This document shows positions 1 through 9,411 of a stretch of 64,000 nt of DNA, piece after piece; positions within the stretch are counted from its first letter, which is position 1, and each line of letters begins with the position of its first letter. Made by a program: the position numbers and the translations under genes. This stretch comes from Bacteroidota bacterium (GTDB taxonomy: Bacteria; Bacteroidota; Bacteroidia; Bacteroidales; F082). The DNA is taken from NCBI GenBank assembly GCA_016715945.1, contig JADJXJ010000001.1, positions 1,116,001-1,180,000 of the forward strand, read 5' to 3'. The notes beneath the pieces are model-generated. The model had not been told where the DNA came from and did not search any database. It was given only the letters and a program-made list of their open reading frames with translations.

Positions 1-2601
1 GGTGCTGATGCCATAGGAAGCCAGCAGAAAGTTAAGGTTCGACAGTTCCCAGTGATTGAAAGAAAGCGAAAGTGTGTCGGATTCTCCGCGCGGTATGCTG
101 CCATTAATCAGCAGGTTGCTGCTCCCCAGGTGGATGCCGAAATTATCAATATACGACTGCCGGCTACCAAGCACAAATCTACCCTCGGGATCGAACCACA
201 ACACAGAATCGTTTACCAGAATATCTGAGCTGCTTATGCCAAATTCGGCAGTGCTGCGATCTTTGGCAGCAAGCAAGGCTGATAGCCTGCCACGATTGAT
301 CAATGTGCCTGCATTCTGCCAGTTCAGGTCAAAGCGGACGCTGTCGGAGGCCGCTGATATTTTCATATTGACATCTTCCAGACCAAGCGAGGGCGTTTCT
401 GGGCCATTGGAACGGTAAAGCTCCACTTCCTCCATGCGCATGCCAAGTGTGAGCCTACCCATCGTACTGTTGATCAGCAAATGGGGCTTTTGAAAAGAGA
501 TTCCGGCCACAGAAACCGAATCGGCAAAAAAGGTGGATTGCAAAACCCTGGTTCCGTTCATAAACACCCCTGTCAGGCTGGCATTGCGCGAAATGGAAAA
601 CTGCGGAAAAAATAAGCTGCTGATGCCAGAAAAATCCTTGATGCGCAGGTTGTAATAGAAATCCTGGGTTGCAACCTCCTGATCCTTAAACTCAAACAAT
701 TCATGTCCAAAATAGTGATGGATATAGTCGGAAAAAGATTCAGCCAAACGACTGGGCATGATCTTTCCGCCGGCCTCAAGCTGAAGGATATCGGACTGAA
801 GCAAAAACTTTCGGGTGAGAAAAGGATCTTCGAGGGCCGAGAGCTGCAGATTGTGCAGGAGCAGGCTGCCATTTTCGTTGGTCAGGCGGGTATCGTTGAA
901 CGACAAGATTCCGATAAAGTCCTGCTCTCCTGTAAATGAAAACTGTCCGTTGAGCCGGGTCGAAAGGGCAAATATGCTATCGGCGGGCATAAGTCCCAAA
1001 GCCACAAAATCAGCTGTATCTAACTTTAAATCAATTGTATAAAGTGCCCTTTCAGAAGATAAATCTGCATTACCGTTAAGCCTGAAACTCAGTTTTGGAT
1101 CACTCATTTTTGCTTCGGTGCTAAGCAGTCTTTCTTCGTACTGGGCCGATAGCAGAACTTCCGATAGGGTGGTACCGGACAACTCGAGCGAACTTATCTG
1201 GCCAGCCAGACTAACCACAGCATCATCGGCACTGAGTCCGCTCCCTTCGACCCTAAGCTCCATATTTGTCTTTCCCGGATAACCCTCTGCGCCAAAAAGC
1301 TTCCCCAATTCAAATTTTTTTGTTGTCAGTGATCCTTTGTAAGATGTCTGGTTATTCAACGGGTTGGTGCGCATCACCAAATCTGCATTCAACAGGCCCA
1401 GGGCGCTTTTCAGGCTGAGGCGGGTCATAAAATCGTTGTATTTGCCATCGAACATGCCCCGGATATTCACATCCCCAAGGCTTGCCATTTGTTCCGGAAG
1501 CGCCAGGGCACCCGCTCCGGCAGGCAGGCTGAATTTTTCCAGATCGGTTGTGTTCGTCTGCAGCAATCTGACCGAGGCTCCGATGTAAGTGTCGTAAATG
1601 TCCGGCAATCCCCGCATCCGGACATCAGCTGAAAGATGTGTCCGGGCACCGTATGTGAGCATGAAGTCCGTTGCATTGAAGTCAGCCACAGTGCCCGTAG
1701 CTTTCCCCTGGAAAAGAAGCTGATTGGACATGTCGAAAAGATCCTCGGAAAAATATCCCAGGTCGCTCATCATCAGGGTCGAAGGTCGCATTTCAAGCCG
1801 GAGGGAAACTGAGTCTATAAATTCGTCGAAAGCGCTTAATCCACTGAATTTCATTTCAATATCAAGGTCAAGCGAACTGGACCCTGCCCGCATTTTCATT
1901 TGCCGCGCTGTTGCCAGATGGGGCCTTATCGTGAGGTAAGCTTGCATGTGGTGGAGCGATAAACCACACTGCTCCGATGCACTCAGGTGGTTGATGACGA
2001 CATTGAGGGAGTCGCCATTGGTGTGCAGATAACTTGCATCGAGATTCAGATTACTGAACATCAATCGGTTGTAGTCCATTTCCCGTACCGGAGCATGATC
2101 ATAACCTTCGATGATATAACTGAAACTGCCATCCTGAATTTTCAGCGAACCCAGTTGCACCGGGAATAATTTGGAAGCGCTCGCAGTGTCCGGTGACTGA
2201 GCATCACCCCCCAGGGCATCAATCAGAAACTGATAATTGAAGTCGTTTTCACCCTGGTAACGCACCAGGTTGAAGACCGGTTTATCGAGTTTTACCGACT
2301 TCAATTTCAACACCTTGAGAAAATTGAAGCCTGATGGCGAAGCTTCCAGCCTGTCCACAGCGAGGAGGTTTTGCCCGTGCAGGTCGTCCACTTTCAGGCC
2401 TTGAATCAAAAGTTCAAGTCTGAAACCCAGGCCAAATCGCTGGATGCTGATGGTGGTACCGGTTTTCTCGCTCAGGTAGCTTGCGAACATACGGGCTGCC
2501 CAGGTTTGCACGCCAGGGTCGCTAAAGGTCAGAACGAGGTTGAGCCATATGCCCAAAAGCACGCCCGACACTATAAGAAACAAGCGAAAAGCCAATCTCA
2601 C
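1..2601 (-). CDS. TamB-like outer-membrane translocation/assembly protein, N-terminal part
   Basis: An open frame runs from a GTG at 2601 to the window edge, giving 867 codons with the C-terminus missing. The first 30 residues are one membrane anchor (RLAFRLFLIVSGVLLGIWLN). Next comes the stretch QTWAARMFASYLSEKTGTT, typical of Bacteroidota TamB proteins, followed by AsmA-like segments (IQRFGLGF, LLIQGLKVDDLHGQNLL). Family members are very long periplasm-spanning beta-taco proteins that help insert outer-membrane proteins or carry lipid. The divergent neighbour is tsaD, the usual Bacteroidota arrangement. The diagnostic C-terminal DUF490 domain lies outside the window, so the name rests on the N-terminus, size and neighbourhood. 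The start is probable but not certain. Confidence 0.8.
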   Translation of the reverse strand, partial: MRLAFRLFLIVSGVLLGIWLNLVLTFSDPGVQTWAARMFASYLSEKTGTTISIQRFGLGFRLELLIQGLKVDDLHGQNLLAVDRLEASPSGFNFLKVLKLKSVKLDKPVFNLVRYQGENDFNYQFLIDALGGDAQSPDTASASKLFPVQLGSLKIQDGSFSYIIEGYDHAPVREMDYNRLMFSNLNLDASYLHTNGDSLNVVINHLSASEQCGLSLHHMQAYLTIRPHLATARQMKMRAGSSSLDLDIEMKFSGLSAFDEFIDSVSLRLEMRPSTLMMSDLGYFSEDLFDMSNQLLFQGKATGTVADFNATDFMLTYGARTHLSADVRMRGLPDIYDTYIGASVRLLQTNTTDLEKFSLPAGAGALALPEQMASLGDVNIRGMFDGKYNDFMTRLSLKSALGLLNADLVMRTNPLNNQTSYKGSLTTKKFELGKLFGAEGYPGKTNMELRVEGSGLSADDAVVSLAGQISSLELSGTTLSEVLLSAQYEERLLSTEAKMSDPKLSFRLNGNADLSSERALYTIDLKLDTADFVALGLMPADSIFALSTRLNGQFSFTGEQDFIGILSFNDTRLTNENGSLLLHNLQLSALEDPFLTRKFLLQSDILQLEAGGKIMPSRLAESFSDYIHHYFGHELFEFKDQEVATQDFYYNLRIKDFSGISSLFFPQFSISRNASLTGVFMNGTRVLQSTFFADSVSVAGISFQKPHLLINSTMGRLTLGMRMEEVELYRSNGPETPSLGLEDVNMKISAASDSVRFDLNWQNAGTLINRGRLSALLAAKDRSTAEFGISSSDILVNDSVLWFDPEGRFVLGSRQSYIDNFGIHLGSSNLLINGSIPRGESDTLSLSFNHWELSNLNFLLASYGIST

Positions 2602-2609
2602 CTTTTAGT

Positions 2610-2617
2610 TACCTTTG
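2610..2617 (+). promoter_or_regulatory. Bacteroidota -7 promoter box for tsaD
   Basis: TACCTTTG fits the TAnnTTTG consensus. Transcription would begin near 2624. That places the upstream GTG at 2619 outside or at the edge of the message and supports the ATG at 2643 as the tsaD start. Confidence 0.65.
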
Positions 2618-2642
2618 CGTGGTTAAGCTGATTGCATTAAAA

Positions 2643-3659
2643 ATGTATATTCTTGGTATTGAAACCTCGTGCGACGACACCTCCGCTGCAGTGCTTTTTC
2701 ACCACAAAGTTTGTTCGAATGTGATTGCAGGCCAGGAAGTTCACCGTCAATACGGAGGCGTTGTTCCCGAACTGGCCTCAAGGGCACATCAGCAACACAT
2801 CGTGCCTGTTGTGGAGGCAGCACTCAGACAAGCAAATGTAACCAAAAATCAACTTGGGGCAGTAGCTTACACCCGAGGTCCCGGACTTTTAGGTTCATTG
2901 CTGGTTGGCAGCTCATTTGCCAAGTCGTTGTCCATCGGTCTTGGCATCCCGCTCATTGATGTGGACCATATGGAAGCGCATATCTTCGCGCATTTTCTGG
3001 AGGACGAACAGCAAAAAAGACATCCAGAGCTGCCATTTATCTGCCTCACGGTTTCGGGCGGACATACGCAGATTGTCAAGGTGAACGAAGACTACCGCAT
3101 GCAAATCATCGGCCGCACCATCGACGATGCAGCAGGCGAAGCCTTCGACAAGGCTGCTAAAATTATGGGGCTCCCCTACCCCGGCGGCCCGGTGATTGAC
3201 AAACTCGCGCAGGACGGCAATCCGTTTGCCTTCGATTTTGCAGAGCCCAGAATACCAGGCTACGATTACAGCTTTAGCGGACTCAAAACCAGCATATTGT
3301 ATTTTCTGCGCGACCAGCTCAAGACCCAGCCTGACTTCATTGAGCTGCACAAAGCCGACCTGTGCGCCTCCATACAACGCACTATAGTGGATATTTTGAT
3401 GAAAAAACTCACTCTGGCAGCACGTGCTGCAGGCATTCGTCAGGTGGCAGTAGCCGGGGGAGTTTCGGCCAACAGCGCGCTGCGCCATGCACTTACCGAA
3501 GCAGGCGTGCGCGAAGGCTGGGAAGTTTATATACCAAGGATATCCTACACCACCGACAACGCGGCCATGATTGCAGTGGCCGGACTGATGAAATACCGCG
3601 CAGGGTACCAGGGAACGCTCGACCTGGCACCTTACACCCGTCAACTCACTCAAGGTTAA
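2643..3659 (+). CDS. tsaD: tRNA N6-adenosine threonylcarbamoyltransferase TsaD
   Basis: A 338-residue protein of the Kae1/TsaD/Gcp family. It transfers the threonylcarbamoyl group to A37 of ANN-decoding tRNAs together with TsaB and TsaE. The N-terminus MYILGIETSCDDTSAAVL is the family ATPase signature. The metal-binding HxxxH lies in HMEAHIFAH at about residue 110, and the nucleotide-binding glycine-rich segment AVAGGVSANSALR is near residue 270. A 24-base longer GTG start is possible, but the -7 box at 2610 makes it unlikely. The gene is divergent from the TamB-like gene and lies 7 bases upstream of the dGTPase gene, probably in the same transcript. Confidence 0.95.
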   Translation: MYILGIETSCDDTSAAVLFHHKVCSNVIAGQEVHRQYGGVVPELASRAHQQHIVPVVEAALRQANVTKNQLGAVAYTRGPGLLGSLLVGSSFAKSLSIGLGIPLIDVDHMEAHIFAHFLEDEQQKRHPELPFICLTVSGGHTQIVKVNEDYRMQIIGRTIDDAAGEAFDKAAKIMGLPYPGGPVIDKLAQDGNPFAFDFAEPRIPGYDYSFSGLKTSILYFLRDQLKTQPDFIELHKADLCASIQRTIVDILMKKLTLAARAAGIRQVAVAGGVSANSALRHALTEAGVREGWEVYIPRISYTTDNAAMIAVAGLMKYRAGYQGTLDLAPYTRQLTQG

Positions 3660-3666
3660 ACACATC

Positions 3667-4992
3667 ATGCACTGGGAACAAGTTTTTAATCCCTCCAGAC
3701 CTCTTACCTCCACAAGCCGCGAGGACGTGCGCAGCCAGTTTCAGCGCGATTTCGACCGCCTGATCTTTTCCGGCCCTTTCCGCAGGCTTCAGAACAAAAC
3801 GCAGGTTTTTCCGCTTCCGGGCAGCGTGTTTGTGCACAACCGCCTCACGCACAGTCTCGAAGTGGCTTCGGTCGGACGCTCCATCGGTCATCAGGCAGCA
3901 CAACTCATCCTTGCCTCGGATGCCACAGCTCCAAAAGTGCTGGCTGAAGCAGGAGCCGTGGTAGCAGCAGCCTGCCTGGCACACGACATGGGCAATCCGC
4001 CTTTCGGTCATTCGGGTGAAGAAGCCATCAGCAGCTTTTTTGCCGGCGGTGACGGAAAAATATTCAAAAACATGGTGGACGAATGGGAATGGAACGACCT
4101 GCAGGCATTCGAAGGCAATGCCAACGCCCTGCGCTTGCTCACACATCGCTTCGCCGGTAGGCGCGAAGGTGGATTCAACCTCACTTTTGCCACACTGGGC
4201 GCATTGGTCAAATACCCCTGGCCATCCACCCTCAGGCCCGGAAAAGCCAAATATGGTTTCTTCAAAACCGAAGCCAAAACCTGGAGCCGCATCGCTACAG
4301 AGACCGGTCTTCCGCAGCATGAACCAGATCAAAACAAGTATGCCCGTCATCCGCTGGTTTACCTGGTTGAGGCTGCCGACGACATCAGCTATCTCATTAT
4401 GGATGTGGAAGATGCACATAAGCTGCGAATCCTGGAAACCGAACAGACCGAACAGCTGCTGCGGGCATTTCTGCACCCTGAACTCGACCAACATGCCCTG
4501 GCCTACCTCGACCGCACCTACACCGAAGTTACCGATACCAACGAACGCATTGCTTTCCTCAGGGCAACGGTGATCAACACCCTGGTGCAACGTGCTGCGG
4601 GCATATTTGCTGCACATGCCGGACAATTGCTGCAAGGCGACCCCATGCCACCTCTGGTCAACATGCTCGACAGCCACTATACCCAGGCATTCGATACCTG
4701 CCGGAAACTCTCGGTCGAGAAAATTTACCGGCACCCAAGCGTTGTAAAAATTGAGCTCACCGGCTTCAACGTGCTTGGCACCTTGCTTGGCGAATTTTCC
4801 CATGCCATACTGAATCCGAAAAGTGCCTACAATAAAAAGCTTCTCAGCCTCATACCCGCACAGTTCCAGACCGATGAAGGAAGCACTTACCACCAGCTGC
4901 GGGCTATCATCGACTTCCTGTCGGGCATGACCGATCTGTATGCCATGCAGCTCTACCGCGACCTGAAAGGCATCAGCAGTTTCGACAGCTAA
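3667..4992 (+). CDS. dgt: dGTP triphosphohydrolase (HD superfamily)
   Basis: A 441-residue deoxyguanosinetriphosphate triphosphohydrolase-like protein that cleaves dNTPs to nucleoside and triphosphate. The HD signature is clear: FRRLQNKTQVF, then HNRLTHSLEVASVGRS (first His), then CLAHDMGNPPFGHSGE (the HD pair and substrate loop), with a further conserved Asp in EAADDISYLIMDVEDAH. Length fits the class. It begins 7 bases after tsaD, so the two are probably co-transcribed. Substrate preference (dGTP alone or several dNTPs) cannot be read from sequence. Confidence 0.92.
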   Translation: MHWEQVFNPSRPLTSTSREDVRSQFQRDFDRLIFSGPFRRLQNKTQVFPLPGSVFVHNRLTHSLEVASVGRSIGHQAAQLILASDATAPKVLAEAGAVVAAACLAHDMGNPPFGHSGEEAISSFFAGGDGKIFKNMVDEWEWNDLQAFEGNANALRLLTHRFAGRREGGFNLTFATLGALVKYPWPSTLRPGKAKYGFFKTEAKTWSRIATETGLPQHEPDQNKYARHPLVYLVEAADDISYLIMDVEDAHKLRILETEQTEQLLRAFLHPELDQHALAYLDRTYTEVTDTNERIAFLRATVINTLVQRAAGIFAAHAGQLLQGDPMPPLVNMLDSHYTQAFDTCRKLSVEKIYRHPSVVKIELTGFNVLGTLLGEFSHAILNPKSAYNKKLLSLIPAQFQTDEGSTYHQLRAIIDFLSGMTDLYAMQLYRDLKGISSFDS

Positions 4993-5071
4993 TCATTTCG
5001 GATGGTAAGCTACAGGTAATTGCCCGATTTTTTTACTTGCAACCTTAAACCCCTGCTTTTGAATAAACTAA

Positions 5072-5884
5072 GTGTTCACAAAACATAACACATTGACTTC
5101 CAACACATCTATCACAGGTATCATGGGCGCCATGCCAGAAGAAATAGAAGGCGCCATGCAACTCCTCGAATCTCACGAAGTGGTTAGTTTAGGTGGCAGA
5201 CGCTATCATCTTGGAACGATTCACGGCCAGAAAGTTGTGTTGGTTTTCTCCCGATGGGGAAAGGTTGCTGCAGCAAGCACAGCGGCAGCACTGATCCTGA
5301 AATTCGGCATCAGCGAATTGATTTTTACCGGTGTGGCCGGCGCATTGAATCCTGCACTCAGGATTGGGGACGTGGTCATCGGAAGGCGCCTTTACCAGCA
5401 CGACCTCGACGCCCGGCCATTGATCCTCCGCTTCGAGATACCCCTGCTCGGACTGACGTATCTGGCCTGCCAGGAGGCACAGATCGAAAAAGCCTTAGCT
5501 GCCGCCCGCCAGGCGCTTGATCATGGGGCGCCTGCCCAAAGCGTAAATCCAAATGAAAAAATCGCCGAAGTCCCTCATCGGCCGGAAATTTACGTGGGCG
5601 ACATTGCCAGCGGCGACCGTTTTATAGCCGTTAAAGCCGACAAGCTTGCGTTGGCAGAAGCCCTGCCCGGGGTGATGTGCGTCGAAATGGAAGGGGCAGC
5701 CGTTGCACAGGTTTGCCACGAATACGGCATCCCATGGCTGGTTATCCGAATGATCTCCGACACCGCCGAAGAGGGTGCACAGACTGACTTTCAATCGTTT
5801 ATAAAAAACATTTCCTCCGGCTATGCAGTCGAAATTGTGCGTAATCTTTTCATGAACCGTGCCGGGCGCAATGAAAATATTTAG
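5072..5884 (+). CDS. mtnN: 5'-methylthioadenosine/S-adenosylhomocysteine nucleosidase
   Basis: A nucleosidase of the PNP/UDP family that removes adenine from methylthioadenosine and S-adenosylhomocysteine. Motifs are GIMGAMPEEI at the start of the fold, FTGVAGALNP (ribose/substrate loop), CVEMEGAAVAQVC (purine and ribose contacts, catalytic Glu) and VIRMISDTAEE (adenine-contacting Asp). The 270-residue frame opens with GTG at 5072. A TTG at 5093 or ATG at 5123 would give the more usual length of about 250 or 232-like N-termini; ATG 5123 would cut into the first beta strand, so 5093 is a serious alternative. The next gene starts 15 bases after the stop. Confidence 0.9.
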   Translation: MFTKHNTLTSNTSITGIMGAMPEEIEGAMQLLESHEVVSLGGRRYHLGTIHGQKVVLVFSRWGKVAAASTAAALILKFGISELIFTGVAGALNPALRIGDVVIGRRLYQHDLDARPLILRFEIPLLGLTYLACQEAQIEKALAAARQALDHGAPAQSVNPNEKIAEVPHRPEIYVGDIASGDRFIAVKADKLALAEALPGVMCVEMEGAAVAQVCHEYGIPWLVIRMISDTAEEGAQTDFQSFIKNISSGYAVEIVRNLFMNRAGRNENI

Positions 5885-5899
5885 CTTTACCGCAAAAAA

Positions 5900-6862
5900 A
5901 TGACTGCTGCGCTTGTATTTCAACCCGATACGGAGCTGCAGGGCTTCGAGGCTGCCACCCTCGACATGGGTCGTGATGATGAGGGACCAGTGGTGTGCAC
6001 CCTGATCCGAAAACAACTGACGACGCGCCCAACCCTTGCGTTGCTGCATGTGCATGGTTTTAACGACTATTTTTTTCATGCTGAAGCCGCCAATCATTTC
6101 ATTAACAACAACATAGACTACTACGGCCTGGACATGCGCAAGAGCGGCAGGTCGTGGCGAACGCACGAGAAATACAACAACCTGCGCAGCATTGAGGAGT
6201 ATTTTGAAGACATTGCTGCCACCATCCGTGCTATGCGTACAATGGGTGCGGATAAGATCGTCCTCATGGGGCACTCCATGGGAGGACTTGTGAGTGCATG
6301 TTATTGTGCCTCAGCCTCGGGTGAAGCGCTGCCGGAAGCGCTCTTCCTGAACAGCCCGTTTCTGGAACAAAACAAAGATGTGGTGACACGTAAGGTGCTC
6401 ATACCTCTGGTTTCTGCCATAGGCAAAAAACATCCCAAACTGCTTGTACCTGGCGGTTTTTCAAGGTTCTATGGCCCAAGCCTGCATCGCTCGGCACGGG
6501 GCGAGTGGGAGTATAATCTGAAGTTCAAACCGCATCGGTCGGAGATGGTGAATGCCGGCTGGGTGCGTGCCATTTACCTTGCCCAGCAACAAATTAAAAA
6601 AGGTATAGACGTTCCGGTGCCGATTTTGGTCATGTTCCCCGAAAAAAGCGTCAGAAGCCTGTGGTGGAAAGAAGCGTTCCATTATGCCGATGCTGTAGTT
6701 AATGTGGCTCATATCAGAACATTACACCCGAAAATCCGGTCGAAGAACAAAACCGTCAGCATAGTGGCCAACGCAAAACATGACCTGTTGCTTTCGGTGC
6801 CGGAAGTGAGGCAAAAGGTTTATAAGGAAGTGGTTGAACGGATAAAAAGCATCTTGTTATGA
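5900..6862 (+). CDS. alpha/beta hydrolase, monoacylglycerol-lipase-like (S33)
   Basis: A 320-residue alpha/beta hydrolase. LLHVHGFNDY supplies the oxyanion-side HG motif. The nucleophile elbow is LMGHSMGGLVS (Ser in GxSxG), and a late AKHDLLL supplies the likely acid-His environment. Best matching class is the serine aminopeptidase S33 / monoglyceride lipase group. There is no signal peptide, so it is probably cytoplasmic. The true substrate is unknown. It follows mtnN by 15 bases, and its TGA overlaps the next ATG (ATGA), suggesting one transcript. Confidence 0.8.
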   Translation: MTAALVFQPDTELQGFEAATLDMGRDDEGPVVCTLIRKQLTTRPTLALLHVHGFNDYFFHAEAANHFINNNIDYYGLDMRKSGRSWRTHEKYNNLRSIEEYFEDIAATIRAMRTMGADKIVLMGHSMGGLVSACYCASASGEALPEALFLNSPFLEQNKDVVTRKVLIPLVSAIGKKHPKLLVPGGFSRFYGPSLHRSARGEWEYNLKFKPHRSEMVNAGWVRAIYLAQQQIKKGIDVPVPILVMFPEKSVRSLWWKEAFHYADAVVNVAHIRTLHPKIRSKNKTVSIVANAKHDLLLSVPEVRQKVYKEVVERIKSILL

Positions 6863-7095
6863 TTTACTCACCAAAAACTCGCGCTGTGTTAATGAGGTCA
6901 ATTTTAATATTGTTTGCCGTTTTGTGGTTCGCCTCCATGTCGGAAGCAGCTGGAAGACGTTTTCAGCATAGTCACAAGCCATTAAAAATCAAAACAATTA
7001 AAGACCCCGTATCGCGTAAACACCAGCCACTCCCAAAAAATTACGTGCTAAAGCCGGTAAAGAGGGAAATTCTTGGCCAGAAATATTCCAGATAA
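6859..7095 (+). CDS. small secreted or anchored basic protein, unknown function
   Basis: A 78-residue protein with an N-terminal hydrophobic segment (MRSILILFAVLWFASMSEA, after an internal ATG at 6892) that looks like a signal peptide. The remaining 50 or so residues are rich in Lys, Arg and Pro with no recognised domain. The start at 6859 overlaps the hydrolase stop by four bases; the start at 6892 would give 67 residues with a cleaner signal. A strong hairpin terminator follows directly, which supports this being the last gene of the mtnN-hydrolase transcript. Confidence 0.6.
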   Translation: MIYSPKTRAVLMRSILILFAVLWFASMSEAAGRRFQHSHKPLKIKTIKDPVSRKHQPLPKNYVLKPVKREILGQKYSR

Positions 7096-7098
7096 AAA

Positions 7099-7127
7099 AA
7101 GCCCGCTGCTTCCGGCGGGCTTCTTTG
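7099..7127. terminator. bidirectional rho-independent terminator
   Basis: The stem AAGCCCGC/GCGGGCTT (7099-7106 with 7115-7122) has a T-run on both sides. It sits between two convergent genes and can end both transcripts. Confidence 0.9.
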
Positions 7128-7137
7128 TCATTGATTA

Positions 7138-8769
7138 TCAGGCTTCTTCCATGAAAGGATACCTGTAATCTGTGGGCGGATTGAAGTTTTCTTTTATTGT
7201 TCTGGGTGAAACCCAGCGAAGCAGATTGAGGTACGACCCTGATTTGTCGTTGGTTCCGGAGGCTCTGGCGCCACCAAACGGCTGTTGCCCGACCACAGCA
7301 CCGGTAGGTTTGTCGTTGATGTAATAATTGCCGGCGGCGTTGGTGAGTGCAACATTGGCTTCCTCAATGGCATAGCGGTCGCGGGCAAAAACTGCGCCGG
7401 TCAGGGCGTAGTTGGAAGTGCGATCGACGAGTTCGAGGGTCTCGGTCCACTTGTCGGATTCATATACATAGACCGTGAGCACCGGCCCGAAGAGCTCCTC
7501 CCGCATCGTGACATACATCGGGTCGTCCACCTTCAGCACGGTTGGCTGAATAAAATAGCCTTGGGACTTATCGCAGTTTCCACCGAAAACGATTTCAACC
7601 CCCTTGTCGTTCCGGGCTTGTTCAATATAGCCTGAAAGCTTGTCGAACGAGGCCTCGTCAATCACTGCCCCCATGAAGTTGGTAAAGTCTTCCACCGGAC
7701 CCACCTTGATGGTTTGCAGGTCCTCGATGAGCAGTTTTTTTACCTCAGGCCACAGATTATCAGGAATATAGGCCCTCGAAGCTGCCGAGCATTTCTGTCC
7801 CTGATATTCAAAAGCACCCCTGACCAGTGCGGTAGTCAGGGCTTTGGGGTCGGCACTTCGATGCGCCAGCACAAAGTCTTTGCCTCCGGTTTCGCCTACA
7901 ATCTTTGGATAGGTATTATGGATGGCCACATGCTCGCCAATCGCCTTCCATATTTTTTTGAACACCTCAGTCGAACCAGTGAAATGAATTCCGACAAAAT
8001 CAGGATGTTGCGAAAGTATTTTTCCTGCAACCGGTCCGGGGACAAATATCAGGTTGATCACACCTGCAGGTAAACCTGCTTCTTCAAAAATTTCCATGAT
8101 GACCCGCGCGGAGTAAATCTGGGCATTGGATGGCTTCCACACCACCACATTACCCATGAGGGCGGGCGCAGAGGGCAGGTTGGCGGCAATGGCAGTAAAG
8201 TTGAATGGGGTGAGTGCGTAAATAAAACCTTCCATGGGCCTGTATTCCATGCGGTTCCAGGTACCGGGGGACGAAAGCGGCTGTTCGTTGTAGATCTGTG
8301 CCATGTAGTGCACATTGAAACGCAGGAAATCGGCAAACTCACATGCGCTGTCAATTTCGGCCTGATGGACGGTTTTCGATTGTCCGAGCATGGTGGCCGC
8401 ATTGATCTTTGCGCGATACGGACCCGATACCAGATCGGCAGCTTTGAGGAAGATGGCAGCCCTGTCCTGCCACTCGAGCGCCTGCCACTGCTTGCGCGCA
8501 GCCAATGCAGCTTCAATGGCCATATGCACATGCTCGGCATTACCCTGATGAAAATATCCGAGCGTATGTTTGATGTCGTGCGGAGGCGCAATGCGCACCC
8601 TGTCGCCAGTGGTGACGCGCTTTCCACCAATAACCATCGGAATATCAATTACCTCGCTTCGCATGGCCGCGAGCATGGCTTTAATCTCCCTGCGCTCGGG
8701 CGTACCGGGAGCATAGGTCTTCACCGGCTCGTTGTAGGGCACGGGAACTTTGTAAAAACCACTATACAT
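7138..8769 (-). CDS. pruA: 1-pyrroline-5-carboxylate dehydrogenase
   Basis: A 543-residue aldehyde dehydrogenase oxidising glutamate-semialdehyde/P5C to glutamate in proline and ornithine breakdown. Motifs are YALTPFNFTAIAANLP, the NAD-fold loop FTGSTEVFK, catalytic Glu in KIVGETGGKD, catalytic Cys in YQGQKCSAASRAY, and the C-terminal PFGGARASGTNDK. The N-terminus MYSGFYKVPVPYNEPV matches the Bacteroidota form. An upstream in-frame ATG at 8823 would add 18 residues, but the promoter box at 8794-8801 lies inside that stretch, so 8769 is preferred. It stands alone and ends at the bidirectional terminator. Confidence 0.95.
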   Translation of the reverse strand: MYSGFYKVPVPYNEPVKTYAPGTPERREIKAMLAAMRSEVIDIPMVIGGKRVTTGDRVRIAPPHDIKHTLGYFHQGNAEHVHMAIEAALAARKQWQALEWQDRAAIFLKAADLVSGPYRAKINAATMLGQSKTVHQAEIDSACEFADFLRFNVHYMAQIYNEQPLSSPGTWNRMEYRPMEGFIYALTPFNFTAIAANLPSAPALMGNVVVWKPSNAQIYSARVIMEIFEEAGLPAGVINLIFVPGPVAGKILSQHPDFVGIHFTGSTEVFKKIWKAIGEHVAIHNTYPKIVGETGGKDFVLAHRSADPKALTTALVRGAFEYQGQKCSAASRAYIPDNLWPEVKKLLIEDLQTIKVGPVEDFTNFMGAVIDEASFDKLSGYIEQARNDKGVEIVFGGNCDKSQGYFIQPTVLKVDDPMYVTMREELFGPVLTVYVYESDKWTETLELVDRTSNYALTGAVFARDRYAIEEANVALTNAAGNYYINDKPTGAVVGQQPFGGARASGTNDKSGSYLNLLRWVSPRTIKENFNPPTDYRYPFMEEA

Positions 8770-8793
8770 AAAGGGATTTGTTGATTTGATGCA

Positions 8794-8801
8794 CAAAGAT
8801 A
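8794..8801 (-). promoter_or_regulatory. -7 promoter box for pruA
   Basis: On the minus strand this reads TATCTTTG, matching TAnnTTTG. It is 24 bases upstream of the ATG at 8769 and decides the start choice. Confidence 0.6.
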
Positions 8802-8910
8802 GGCATTCGGCCTTCATCCCCATATTTAGTCATAAATACAAAATCACCTGCACCAGCTCACTTCTCCAGCTGTCTTTGGTAAATACCCAAAACACACCAG
8901 CTTTCGGCAA

Positions 8911-9384
8911 TTACGGCATAAACGCCTCTATTCCAGGGTAATAAAACTTTTCACGTGAAGTAATTTCATCGAACAAATGGTAGGTGACCTCGGCTGTGGT
9001 GCACAAAGTAGCATGCTTGTCGATAATATTGGCCCGTACAGTAACTCTATTTTCTTCCCTGTTTTCAATCCAGGCCTCAAGCCGAAGCGGACCATTTTGC
9101 AGGAGCACCGGCCGGATATATTTGACTTTCAGATCGGTGGTTACGCCGGCTGATTTGCAGATCACCTGTACCACCCATCCCGCAATTTCGTCGGCCAGGG
9201 TGGCTTGTATCCCGCCATGAATCACCTGGTAAAATCCCTGAAAATCAGGACCTGGCATCCATTCCGAGACGATTTTATCTCCGTCCAGGAAAAACTCCAT
9301 CCGCAGCCCGAAGGGATGCCTCGGGTCGCATGCAAAACACCTGTATTCGCTATACCGTGTATAAGGGTTGTTTAGTTTAATCAT
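8911..9384 (-). CDS. PaaI-family hotdog thioesterase
   Basis: A 157-residue acyl-CoA thioesterase-like protein. The core hotdog signature is VIHGGIQATLADEIAGWVV (HGG turn and catalytic acidic residue on the long helix), preceded by CFACDPRHPFGLRM, common in the PaaI/YigI-like group, and followed by beta strands TTDLKVKYIRPV and RVTVRANI. Substrate is unknown. It lies 27 bases upstream of the YwqK-like gene on the same strand. Confidence 0.8.
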   Translation of the reverse strand: MIKLNNPYTRYSEYRCFACDPRHPFGLRMEFFLDGDKIVSEWMPGPDFQGFYQVIHGGIQATLADEIAGWVVQVICKSAGVTTDLKVKYIRPVLLQNGPLRLEAWIENREENRVTVRANIIDKHATLCTTAEVTYHLFDEITSREKFYYPGIEAFMP

Positions 9385-9411
9385 ATCACGCTGACATTCA
9401 ATATTTTACTT

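Noticed and set aside
2619..2642. GTG start for tsaD 24 bases upstream
   Set aside because: It lies at or before the transcription start implied by the TACCTTTG box, and the family N-terminus begins at 2643.
3646..4893. A long minus-strand frame opposite the dGTPase
   Set aside because: It is an artefact of GC-rich codon use opposite dgt, with no recognisable domains.
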